Assembly (NCBI RefSeq): GCF_023091745.1
Contig: NC_068922.1
Coordinates: 24,094,001-24,158,000, forward strand
DNA: 64,000 nucleotides
Direction: 5' to 3'
DNA from: Budorcas taxicolor
Lineage: Eukaryota > Chordata > Mammalia > Artiodactyla > Bovidae
Part shown: positions 44,720 to 55,353 of the stretch, piece after piece
Layout: the number at the start of each line of letters is the position of its first letter
How positions within the stretch are numbered: the stretch's first letter is position 1
The notes under the pieces: generated by a model
Seen by the model: only the letters and a program-made list of their open reading frames with translations
Databases searched by the model: none
Told to the model about the DNA's origin: nothing
Made by a program: the position numbers and the translations under genes

Positions 44720-44850
44720 TTTCATTCCCCAAATGTACACAATGCCATGGACATGGGTTCTCTCTCTAGCCCCCTGCCTTCCAAGCCGGTACCTGGCAGA
44801 GTACAAAATATTATGTTCAGTAAATATTTGTTGAATGAAGGAACAAACTG
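44720..44850 (+). mobile_element. L2-like ancient LINE 3' end
   Basis: GTACCTGGCAGAGTACAAAA and GTAAATATTTGTTGAATGAA match the L2 3' end. Confidence 0.6.
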
Positions 44851-44851
44851 A

Positions 44852-45555
44852 AGGGAAATAGAGTTTTAGAATTTAGTTGGTAGATGTGAAACAAAAATGA
44901 TTTGACTCTAAAATTACTGGGAATTATCACTGACAATTCTGAACATCTTAAACTGAAGTAGTTTTATAAAAAGAGGATTAAAGTATTGAATTCTGTAATG
45001 GAAAAAGGTAGGTTTTTGAAACCAAAATTTAGAATTTATTGATTTTTCTCTTTGTGTCATCTTCCAAACATCTTGAGACCAAGCTCAGAAAGATTATTTA
45101 AAAGGAGAACTTCACTAAAGTGATTTTAAAGGTGTTGCCATGTCCAAAGGGAGTTACTCTGACTTGCTTTGGGGTAACACCCATCCCAAGTCTAGTCTAC
45201 AGCAATTCCTAGTTTTGCTGTTTTCTTTCTATGACCTAGTTGGAAGGTGGGAATGGTGGAACAGATTTCAAACATGCTCTCTAGGTTGTTGTGTTCAATA
45301 GTCCTAGCTGCATGCTTATGCCATTGGTGTAGAGCCTGGGTGAGTAGCACGCATCAGATCAAAACAGATCTATAGGGGGGAAAAATCAGTGTATTTCTTC
45401 CTGCTGTAAATTAGGTCAGTGACCATTATTCTGTGAGTCAAGTTCACAGAGTTCACTGTCATCAGATTACTCATAGTAAAACATTATCTAGCCTGGTTTC
45501 TCATAAATGAAATTTCTAAATAATTGAATAGTCCATTTACATGTAAAGTATAAAA
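44852..45555. other. Intergenic, nothing recognised
   Basis: No gene or clear repeat. Confidence 0.45.
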
Positions 45556-45572
45556 CAGAACAGCTGCCTTTT

Positions 45573-45698
45573 TTTTTGTTGTTTTGTTTTTTTACTGTAC
45601 CTAGTGGCATGCAGGGTCTTAGTTACCCGACCAGGGGTCAAAACAAAGTCCTCTGCAGTGGAAACACAGTCTTAACCACTAGACTGCCAGAAGTCCCC
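45573..45698 (-). mobile_element. CHR-type SINE with TSD
   Basis: TSD CAGAACAGCTGCCTTTT at 45556-45572 against a near copy beginning at 45699. Confidence 0.9.
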
Positions 45699-45715
45699 AG
45701 AACAACTGCTTTTTA

Positions 45716-46490
45716 TAAAACTCTTAAAGAGGTAACCTATGGTACACTTCTTAGCCTTTGTAGAATAACAGTACAGTTTAATCTTCCCTTAATGACTTGG
45801 AGGAGGGGGATCTCCTGATGGCCAGGGTCTCTGGCCTTGAAACCGTGGTGGTTTGCTAATGTGTGATAGTCCGTTTGTACTTTGAAGGATCTCAGAGTGC
45901 TGGGGCTTTTTTTTCATGTTTTGCACTTTCCTGTCTCCCTTACTTTCTGATTGTTCCTCTCACTACTGTCTCTCTAGCCCTAATTCTCCATTATAATTTC
46001 CCATGTTGAATTAGAGACACCATCAAGCATGTTTGTCAGAATTGATTCTAAGATAATACGAAATGAGTTTCTCATTTAGCACCAGGATGCTCGGCTATGA
46101 GTAATGTGCTTAAGCTTACTTTTTAGTCAACCAGAGACCTTTTTTTTGCCTTTGTCTTCCTTTTTACCTTCTTTGATGGTGTCCTGGAAATGCTGAATTT
46201 GTTTGATTGAGGGACTTATGAATGTGTGCAGTGGCACATTAAATCAAAATAAAACAAACAACATGTATTAGTTATCCAAAGCCTCAAAATTGGAGTTGAT
46301 ATCATTGCCTGGTTAATATTTTGCTCCCTCTTTGCTGTGTGCCATCCTTCATAGCATGTACCTGCCGTTGTCTTCCTTTTGCTTGTGAAATTTTATTGAT
46401 AGTGTTTATGTTTCCTAATGGTGTTTTTTCCTTAATATATCAATGTTTTAACTTTTTAAATAGATCTTTTTAGTTATTGTGATTCTTTTT
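45716..46490. other. Intergenic, nothing recognised
   Basis: T-rich in part; no gene. Confidence 0.4.
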
Positions 46491-46492
46491 TC

Positions 46493-47170
46493 TTCTTCCA
46501 GTTTTATTGAATTATAATTGACATACGGTACACTGTAAGTCTAAGGTGTACAACATAATGATTTGACATACATACATCATGAAATGATTACCACAGCAAG
46601 TTTAGTGAACACCCATCATCTAATAGATACAGAATTAAAGAAATAGAAAAAAATAGCTTTTTTCCACTGAGATGAGAACTCTTAGGATATATTCTTTTAG
46701 CATCTTTTGTATGTAATATATAATAATGCTAATTATGTTTATCATGTTGTACTGTACATTCTTGGGGCTTCCCAGGTGACTCAATAGTAAAAAATCTGCC
46801 TGCTAATGCAGGAGACATGGGTTTGATCCCCGGGTCAGGAAGATCCCCTGGAGGAGGGCATGGCAACCCACTCCAGTATTCTTGCCTGAAAAATGGACAG
46901 AGGAGCCTGGTAGGCTAGAGTCCAGGGGTGGCAAAGAGTCGGACACAACTTGGCGACTGTAGTACTCAGTTATGACTGGAAGTTTGTTCCCTTTGCCTTC
47001 ATCCAATTCCTCCCCCCATGCACCCCTGACCTCTGGTAATCACAAATCTGATCACTTTTTCTGTGAATTTGTTTTTGAAATACAGTTGACCTATATTGGT
47101 TACTGGTGCACAGCATAGTGATTTAATATTTCTATAACTTTCAAAATGATCACCACAGTAAGTCTAGTTA
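46493..47170 (-). mobile_element. Old L1 3' UTR, split by Bov-tA
   Basis: 46493-46763 (CCAGTTTTATTGAATTATAA) and 46958-47170 (GAAATACAGTTGACCTATAT) resemble reverse L1M 3' UTR text, with a Bov-tA at 46764-46957 between them. Confidence 0.6.
46764..46957 (+). mobile_element. Bov-tA SINE
   Basis: GGGGCTTCCCAGGTGACTCA to CGGACACAACTTGGCGACTG. Confidence 0.9.
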
Positions 47171-47401
47171 CCATGCTATGCACTTTTAAATTTTATTATT
47201 TATTTAGTTTTGGCTGCCCTGGATCTTCATTGATGCATGTGGGCTTTCTCTAGTTGCGGCAAGTGGGGGCTACTCTCTAGTTATGGTGCTCTGGATTCTC
47301 CTTGCAGTAGCTTCTCTCCTTTTGGAGCGTGGGCTGTAGGGAGTGCAGGCTTTAGTAGCTGCTGTGCACAGTTAGTTGCCCCGCAGCATGTGGGGTCTTC
47401 C

Positions 47402-50363
47402 GAGTTCAGTTCAATTTAGTCGCTGAGTCATGTCTAACTCTTTGTGACTCCGTGGACTACAGAACGCCAGGCCTCCCTATCCATCACCAACTCCTGGAGT
47501 TTACCCAAACTCATGTCCATTGAGTCAGCGATGCCATCCAGCCATCTCATCCTCTGTTGTCCCCTTCTCCTCCTGCCCCCAATCCCTCCCAGTATCAGGG
47601 TCTTTTCAAATGAGTCAGCTCTTTGCATCAGGTGGCCAAAGTATTGCAGTTTCAGCTTCAACATCAGTCTCTAATGAACACTCAGGACTGATCTCCTTTA
47701 GAATGGACTGGTTGGATCTCCTTGCAGTCCAAGGGATTCTCAAGAGTCTTCTTCAACACCACAGTTTAAAAGCATCAATTCTCTGGTGCTCAGCTTTCTT
47801 CACAGTCCAACTCTCACATCCATACATGACTACTGGAAAAACCATAGCCTTGACTAGATGGACCTTTGTTGGCAAAGTAATGTCTCTGCTTTTTAATATG
47901 CTGTCTAGGTTGGTAATAAATTTCTTCCAAAGAAGTAAGTGTCTTTTAATTTCGTGGCTGCAGTCACCATCTGCAGTGATTTTGGAGCCTAAAAAAATAA
48001 AGTCTGACACTGTTTCCACTGTTTCCCCATCTATTTGCCATGAAGTGATGGGACTAGATGCCATGATCTTAGTTTTCTGAATGCTGAGCTTTAAGCCAAC
48101 TTTTTCACTCTCCGCTTTCACTTTCATCAAGAGGCTCTTTAGTTCTTCATCACTTTCTGCCATAAGGGTGGTGTCATCTGCATATCTGAAGTTATTGATA
48201 TTTCTCCCGGCAATCTTGATTCCACCTTGTGCTTCATACAGCCCAGCGTTTCTCATGGTGTACTCTGCATATAAGTTAAATAAGCAGGGTGACAATATAT
48301 GGCCTTGACATACTCCTTTTCCTGTTAGGAACAAGTCTGTTGTTCCATGTCCAGTTCTAACTGTTGCTTCCTGACATGCATACAGATTTCTCAAGAGGCA
48401 GGTCAGGTGGTCCAGTATTCCCATCTCTTTCAGAGTTTTTCACAGTTTATTGTGATCAGAATACACAGGAGTACTGTACAAAAAAGATCTTTACGACCCG
48501 GATAATCACGATGGTGTGATCACTCATCTAGAGCCAGACATCCTGGAATGTGAAGTCAAATGGGCCTTAGAAAGCATCACTACGAACAAAGCTAGTGGAG
48601 GTGATGGAATTCCAGTGGAGCTATTTCAAATCCTGAAAGATGATGCTGTGAAAGTGCTGCACTCAATATGCCAGCAAATTTGGAAAACTCAGCAGTGGCC
48701 ACAGGACTGGAAAAGGTCAGTTTTCATTCCAATCCCAAAGAAAGGCAATGCCAAAGAATGCTCAAACTCCCGCACATTGCACTCATCTCACACGCTAGTA
48801 AAGTAATGCTCAAAATTCTCCAAGTCAGGCTTCAGCAATACGTGAATCGTGAACTTCCTGATGTTCAAGCTGGTTTTACAAAAGACAGAGGAACCAGAGA
48901 TCAAATTGTCAACATCTGCTGGATCATGGAAAAAGCAAGAGAGTTCCAGAAAAACATCTATTTCTGCTTTATTGACTATGCCAAAGCCTTTGACTATGTG
49001 GATCACAATAAACTGTGGAAAATTCTGAAAGAGATGGGAATGGCAGACCACCTGACCTGCCTCTTGAGAAATCTGTATGCAGGTCAGGAAGCAACAGTTA
49101 GAACTGGACATGGACAACAGACTGGTTCCAAACAGGAAAAGGAGTGCGTCAAGGCTGTATATTGTCACCCTGCTTATTTAACTTATATGCAGAGTACATC
49201 ATGAGAAATGCTGGGCTGGAAGAAGCACAAGCTGGAATCAAGATTGCTGGGAGACATATCAATAACCTCAGATATGTAGATGACACCACCCTTATGGCAG
49301 AAAGTGAAGAGGAACTAAAAAGCCTCCTGATGAAAGTGAAAGCAGAGAGTGAAAAAGTTGGCTTAAAGCTCAACATTCAAAAAACGAAGATCATGGCATC
49401 TGGTCCCATCACTTCATGGCAAATAGTTGGGGAAACAGTGGAAACAGTGTCCGACTTTATTTTTTGGGCTCCAGAATCACTGCAGATGGTGACTGCAGCC
49501 ATGAAATTAAAAGACGCTTACTCCTTTGAAGAAAAGTTATGACCAACCTAGGTAGCATATTCAAAAGCAGAGACATTAGTCTGCCGACTAAGGTCCTTCT
49601 AGTCAAGGGTATGGTTTTTCCTGTGGTCATGTATGGATGTGAGAATTGGACTGTGAAGAAGGCTGAGCGCCGAAGAACTGATGGGTTTGAACTGTGGTGT
49701 TGGAGAAGACTCTTGAGAGTCCCTTGGACTATAAGGAGATCCAACCAGTCCATTCTAAAGGAGATCAGTCCTGGGATTTCTTTGGAAGGAATGATGCTAA
49801 AGCTGAAACTCCAGTACTTTGGCCACCTGATGCGAAGTGTTGACTCATTGGAAAAGACTCTGATGCTAGGAGGGCTTGGAGGCAGGAGGAGAAGGGGATG
49901 ACTGAGGATGAGATGGCTGGATGGCATCACGGACTCAATGGATGTGAGTCTGAGTGAACAGCGGCAGTTGGTGATGGACAGGGAGGCCTGGCGTGCTGCA
50001 ATTCATGGGGTCTCAAAGAGTCAGACACGACTGAGCGACTGAACTGAACTGAACTGAACACAGTAAAAGGCTTTGGCATAGTCAAGAAGAAGTAGATGTT
50101 TTTCTGGAACTCTCTTGCTTTTTCCATGATCCAGCAGATGTTGGCAATTTGATCTCTGGTTCCTCTGCCTTTTCTAAAACCAGCTTGAACATCTGGAAGT
50201 TCATGGTTCACGTATTGCTGAAGCCTGGCTTGGAGAATTTTGAGCATTACTTTACTAGCTTGTGAGATGAGTGCAATTGTGAGGTAGTTTCAGCATTCTT
50301 TGGCATTGCCTTTCTGAGGTATTGGAATGAAAACTGACCTTTTCCAGTCCTATGGCCACTGCT
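47402..50363 (-). mobile_element. BovB LINE inside the CHR-2 SINE
   Basis: TSD GGTCTTCC at 47394-47401 and 50364-50371, within the SINE text. The minus-strand BovB runs 47402-48456 and resumes at about 50060-50363, interrupted by a forward BovB. The first part keeps a 223-codon RT/C-terminal frame (47753-48424), with YADDT-box text RYADDTTLMAESDEEL. It is 5'-truncated and broken. Confidence 0.93.
48458..50059 (+). mobile_element. Forward BovB LINE nested inside a reverse BovB
   Basis: From AATACACAGGAGTACTGTAC to the terminal repeats CTGAACTGAACTGAACTGAA. It encodes the BovB reverse transcriptase from the ITHLEPDILECEVKWALES text to the C-terminus in at least four overlapping frames (48516-48806, 48668-49204, 49144-49542, 49539-49901), so it has several frameshifts. 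The RT core reads RYVDDTTLM, with V for A in the YADD box. No clear TSD. Confidence 0.93.
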
Positions 50364-50595
50364 GGTCTTCCCAGACCAGGGATCAATCCTGTGTCCCTTG
50401 CATTGGTAGGTCAATTCTTAACCACTGGACTACCAGGGAGTTCCCCATGCTGTGCATTTTTAAATTTATTCTACCAAGATATGCTAATGATAAAGTAATT
50501 AAAATATCAGGTCTTCATTGAAGACTCCATATCATGGTACACATAGACAGGTCTAGTACAAATATGAATTTTTAAAAAATTTTCCTCTCTTTAAT

Positions 50596-50785
50596 GAAAG
50601 TGAAAGTCACTCAGTTGTGTCCAACTCTTTGTGACCCCATGGACTATAGTCCATGGAGTTGTCCAGACTAGAATACTGGAGTGAGTACACTTTCCCTTCT
50701 CCAAGGGATCTTCCCAACCCAGGGATGGAACCCAGGGCTCCCAAATTGCAGGCAGATTCTTTATCAACTGAGCTATCAGAGAAGA
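50596..50785 (-). mobile_element. Bov-tA SINE with 12-bp TSD
   Basis: Perfect TSD CCTCTCTTTAAT at 50584-50595 and 50786-50797. Confidence 0.94.
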
Positions 50786-51024
50786 CCTCTCTTTAATACT
50801 TCTTTAATAAATGTATATTATGTCTGCATTGTGTAAATAAGTTAGTCTTTCATTTCCTGGCCTTCTCTTTCCTTGAAGGTAAAAATTTTTCCCCTCATAT
50901 TTGTTAGAATGGTTGAACAGATTGAGTAGGCACCTTGCATTAGTGTGTTAACAAATAGAATTTAGACAGTTTTTGAGAAAAGACAATAGAATGACAATTT
51001 TTAGTCCATATAAGGGCAGTTTTT

Positions 51025-51600
51025 TAAATTTAATTTTTATATTATAGTTGATTTATAGTGTTGTGTTAGTTTCAGGTGTATGGCAAAGTGTTTCAGTTTA
51101 TACATATATCCATTCTTTTTCAGGTTCTTTTCCCATTTAGGTTATTACAGAGTATTGAGTAGAGTTCCCTATGCTATACAGTAGGTCTTTGTTAATTATT
51201 TCTCTTCTATATGCTGTGATGTGCTTAGTTGCTTAGTTGTGTCGGATTCTTTGCAACCCTATGGACTGTATAGCCCACGAGGGTCCTCTGTTCATGGGAT
51301 TCTCCAGGCAAGAGTACTGGAGTGGGTTGCCATGCCCTACTCCAGGGGATCTTCCCAACCCAGGGATCAAACCCAGGTCTTCCGCATTGCGGGTGGATTC
51401 TTTACTGTCTGAGCCACCAGGAAAGCCCAAAACACTGGATTGGGTAGCCTATCCCTTCTCCAGGGGATATTCTTGACCCAAGAATCAAGCTAAGGTTTCC
51501 TGCAATGCATGTGGACTCTTTACCAGCTGAACTACCAGGGACATCTGTCTTATATACAGCAGTGTGTATATGTTAATTTCAAACTCCCAATTTATCCCTC
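51025..51600 (-). mobile_element. L1 3' end split by a Bov-tA tandem
   Basis: 51025-51219 (ATTATAGTTGATTTATAGTG ... CTATGCTATACAGTAGGTC) and 51548-51600 (TATATACAGCAGTGTGTATA) are continuous in the reverse L1 3' end. Confidence 0.85.
51221..51546 (-). mobile_element. Tandem Bov-tA SINE (about 1.5 copies)
   Basis: A complete reverse Bov-tA at 51221-51427 (ends GAGCCACCAGGAAAGCCC) is followed by a partial second one at 51430-51546 (ends GAACTACCAGGGA). One insertion site in L1 holds both, suggesting a tandem source copy or a SINE in SINE insertion. Confidence 0.85.
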
Positions 51601-51604
51601 GCCT

Positions 51605-52905
51605 ACCTTTTTCTTTTGGTAACCGTAAGTTTGCTTTTGAATAGACAATGACAATTTGAAAAAACTCTGCAGTGGTAAATGTGCATTTTATATTTTAAAG
51701 CAGTTAAAGTAGAAATTTCTCCCCTTTCTCCCACTTCCTGCCCCACCGTGTCCCAGCCTTTTATACTTTGAATTGGGCTGCTTTCAGTGAGTGTTGATGT
51801 CTAGTGGATTGGGAATATGTAGAGAGGCAGCCTCAATGATGTTTGCTTGAAGTAATGACTAAGTTTAAATGAATGGTCCCTTCTCCAGGGGATTTTCTGG
51901 ACCCAGGGATCGAACTCAAGTCTCCTGCATTGTAGGCAGATTCTCTCTCAAATGAATGAAATGAATGAAAGCCCTCAAATGAATGTTCCACTTAGATTAG
52001 AAATTCTCTTGAATAATTAGTAATGGTCTGTGTGGTTGTATTTCTTAGCTTATCAAGGTACAACAAAGTGGTGTGCAAATTAGGTAATTGTGGAGGGAAT
52101 TTATACCGATGTGTCATAGAACACCTGTGCAGCCAATTTGTAAAATAAACTCACGTAAGGGTTTCAGTTCTAATGACAAACAGGAAACATTCACACTTTT
52201 TATTTCTTGCAATGAAATTTGAGCTATACTGGATATATAATAGGATGAAAGAAGTAGAACAGTCAGGAAATACTTAGCTGTCGTTTCACAGTCTTTGCCA
52301 TGTTGTTGAAAAGTGCAGATGTGGGGGAGTAAACAATTATGCTTTTTACTTTAAACAAAACTCATGTCTAATAAACAGTAGTAGAGGAGCCTGGCAGTCC
52401 CTGGGGTTGCAAAGAGTTGGACACGACTGAGTGAGCACACCCGAGAAGACACCTCAGTAATTCCAGCTTATACAGAATTCTGGGATGAAGAGGAGAGAGA
52501 TTTAAGATGTATGTTGAACTTTTCAAAGGAAAATAGCTCTCTTTTTCTTTACCTTTTCATTTTACTGATTAACTTGGCAGATGTCACTACTAAGAATTGT
52601 GGCAATCTGCAAAGAGATGGCTACACCAATTTAGAAAACAGCTTGACCCTACAGGAACAGACAGCACAGTTTAATAGTTAAGCCAAGGTGTTGTAACAAA
52701 AAGAAGTGAAGAGGAAAACTCTTCAGGAAGATTATTGAAGTATCTATGAGTAAAGTATACATTAACTTGTTTCACATTACAAAGATATAAAAGTAGAAGT
52801 AATAGTTTCCATAATTTAATGTTCCCAAATTAGATCCTCAACAATGTAATTGCCACAGATTAAATATATACATGTTGCAAAGCCTTCCATATTTTGAGAA
52901 GGCTG
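51605..52905. other. Intergenic with SINE scraps
   Basis: Bov-tA fragment (reverse) at 51876-51945, then an (AAATGAATG)n-like run to about 51980. Bov-A 3' fragment (forward) at 52382-52442. No gene. Confidence 0.65.
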
Positions 52906-52927
52906 CTATCTTTCTATTTCTATTCTT

Positions 52928-53050
52928 TTTTCTCTTTTAATTGGAGTATAATTGCTTTATAATATTGTGTTAGTTTCTGGCGCAAAGCAAAGTGAATCAG
53001 CTCTATGTATACATATATCCCCTCCCTCTTGAACCTCTTTCCCACCCCCC
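52928..53050 (-). mobile_element. Very short L1 3' insertion with TSD
   Basis: Perfect 15-bp TSD TCTATTTCTATTCTT at 52913-52927 and 53051-53065 frames only 123 bp of L1 3' end. Extreme 5' truncation. Confidence 0.93.
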
Positions 53051-53069
53051 TCTATTTCTATTCTTGTTC

Positions 53070-53670
53070 TTTAGTATATCAGAAATATCTTGACAACCTG
53101 GCATTCCACACAAGCCATGGTTTTCTTCAGAAAGAACAATATATAAAACTTTATCCTTTTAAAGTTTTTTTTTTCCCCACAGGTTTTACAGATCTTGCTT
53201 CATTAGGATTTTGCTGGTTTTACTTTTCCCTCTTTCTATTTTCAAATTGTTTTTCTTTTACACGGTCCTGCTTGATTTTCTTTTAGAATAGTTTTATGTG
53301 ATCTATTCTGCTTAAAATTAGGTAGTCTTTCCTAATTTTTACTCATTCACTAAGTCTTTAAAAGAAAATAAGGAAACTTCACTTTACCCCTAAAAGAGAA
53401 AACAAATAAATATATCATTAGTGGGGAATTAGTGGGCTAGAGGCTCCATATAAGTGTCATATTTATAATTTAAGGATGAGACTTCTCTTCTGAAGTTAAG
53501 GTTAATAAGAATCTTTGTATACATGTGTCAGAGCAGCCAACTGCAAAGATAGCCCACCCCAAGTGATGGTCGCTAAAGTTCATTTTGAGCAGGAGGGGGT
53601 TCTCCTAGTTAAATCAGAGTGGCTATACTATAAGCATTTCTTAGCAGGAGTAAATCAAAAGTAGTTGATA
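53070..53670. other. Intergenic, nothing recognised
   Basis: T-rich; a Phe/Ser-rich 93-codon open frame at 53005-53286 overlaps the L1 end and is not called. Confidence 0.45.
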
Positions 53671-53672
53671 TA

Positions 53673-53795
53673 GGGGACTTGCTTGGTGATCCAGTAGTTA
53701 AGACTACACCTTCCAATGCAGGGGTTGGCTGTTTTGATTCCTGGTTGGGCAACTAAGATATCATGTGCCTCGAGACCAAAAATCATAAAACAGAA
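53673..53795 (+). mobile_element. CHR-type SINE
   Basis: GGGGACTTGCTTGGTGATCC head, then GATTCCTGGTTGGGCAACTA. Diverged. Confidence 0.8.
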
Positions 53796-53931
53796 GCAAT
53801 ATTTTAACAAATTCAATTAAGGCTTTAAAATAGGTCCATGTCAAAAAATCTTAAAAATAAAATTGTTACAGAGAAAGTCATAGCTGACCCAAGTATCTAT
53901 ATCCAAATTATCTGTCTATATGTCTTTCATT

Positions 53932-54070
53932 TGGAGAAGGAAATGGCAACCCACTCCAGTATTCTTGCCTGGAGAATCCCAGGGACAGAGGAACCTGTGG
54001 GCTGCCGTCCATGGGGTCACACAGAGTTGGACACGACTGAAGCGACTTGGCAGCAGCAGCAGCAGCAGCC
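53932..54070 (+). mobile_element. Bov-A2-type SINE with AGC microsatellite
   Basis: TGGAGAAGGAAATGGCAACC to GACTGAAGCGACTTGG, then about seven CAG units to 54070. TSD TGTCTTTCATT at 53921-53931 and 54071-54081. Confidence 0.94.
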
Positions 54071-54299
54071 TGTCTTTCATTACCTGTCTATATATCTGTC
54101 TGTCTATCCAGCCTCTTTGAGGAATGTTTTGTGATGAGATAAGAATGATGATCTGTAGATGCCTAGAGAAAAGTCAAGGAACACAGATGACAATACATGG
54201 GTCAGTGTATCTTTGCTTTCATTGAGTGACCAGGTGCTCTGGGCAAGCCACGCTAGTACACTGAATAGAGAAGAAAAATAAAGGAAAATACTTGTTGGG

Positions 54300-54420
54300 A
54301 GTAGGAAATAAATATACATTCAACAAATATTGACTACCTGGAGAATAGTAGGTACTATGCTAAGTACTATGTAAACTCATAGGTTATAGTAGATCTTTAA
54401 TAACTAGAAGCTATAACAAT
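54300..54420 (-). mobile_element. L2-like remnant
   Basis: CATTCAACAAATATTGACTAC and TAGGTACTATGCTAAGTACT fit a reverse L2 3' end. Confidence 0.5.
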
Positions 54421-54599
54421 CATATCTTGCACAAATTATTTTACTCATAAGAAAGGTCTTTGGAGTCAGATTAGCTGGGGTTCAAATTGAGGGATTTTAC
54501 ATCCTATCTAAAGCAGAAGAGGGGCACTGACAGGTGAAAAACAACAAGTAAAAAAGGAAACAGAATGCAGTGAATGGGAGAAAAGTCAAAATAAGAAAA

Positions 54600-55340
54600 A
54601 AGTAAATCCATAATTGATATCTTCAGAGAGATGAGATCAAGATCCTGGAGAAGGAATTGCTATTTTTAGAAAGCACTCTTATTAATTAAAAATAGCAGAG
54701 CTGAAATTCAGTAGAAGTTTCGAAGATAAAGTGGAGAAAATCTCTCAGAAAGTGGAACAAGGAGACATGGAATGGAAAATAAGGACAAAATAAGAAAATG
54801 AGATTAATCTTAGAAGCCCAATATTTGACTAAAATAGGTTTTCCAGAGATAGGATAGAGACAATGGTTGAGAAGATTATATGAAAGATTTCCTGGAACTC
54901 TAGGATAGTGGTCTCCAGATTCTAAAGTCCCACTGAGTGTCTGCAGGGTCTTTGTGAAAAGTCATACAGGCATGTCTATGGATTGAGGTGGGACTAGTGC
55001 TCCCTAAAGTGGTGCAGTGTACAACATATACAACTGTGTGTGGCCGCCAAATGAATACGAGAAGACCCATGCCATGGCATTTCAACTAGAAATTTCAGAG
55101 TTTTAGGGATTAAAAAGAATAACATGAAAACTTTCTGAGAGGAAAAGTTAGTCACATCCAGAAGTTTAGGAACAGCATGGCATCAAACTTCTCAAGAGAA
55201 ACATCATAACAGAAGACCATGGAAAAATGCTTTGCAAATTCTGAGAGAAAATGATTCCCAAGCTGTAATCCTATGACCAGCTATATCAGTTAGTAGTCTT
55301 AATTGTCAATAACACAATCTATATGGTTAGTTTAAGCAGA
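54600..55340. mobile_element. Possible old L1/HAL1 remnant
   Basis: CAAATTCTGAGAGAAAATGATTCCC and CTATGACCAGCTATATCAG near the right end resemble an old L1-family segment. The rest is unassigned. No gene. Confidence 0.35.
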
Positions 55341-55353
55341 TAAGAAATTTTTA

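Larger units (their letters stand above)
47194..50444 (-). mobile_element. CHR-2-type SINE split by nested BovBs
   Basis: Left half 47194-47401 (TTTTGGCTGCCCTGGATCTT ... GCAGCATGTGG). Right half 50364-50444 (CCAGACCAGGGATCAATCC ... CCACTGGACTACCAGGGAG). The SINE is flanked by a 23-bp direct repeat at 47171-47193 and 50445-50467 with two differences. Without the 2.96-kb insert it would be a normal long CHR-2 SINE. Confidence 0.88.

Noticed and set aside
53005..53286. Phe-rich 93-codon open frame as a membrane protein
   Set aside because: It begins inside an L1 fragment and continues in T-rich DNA, which encodes Phe/Leu/Ser by composition alone.
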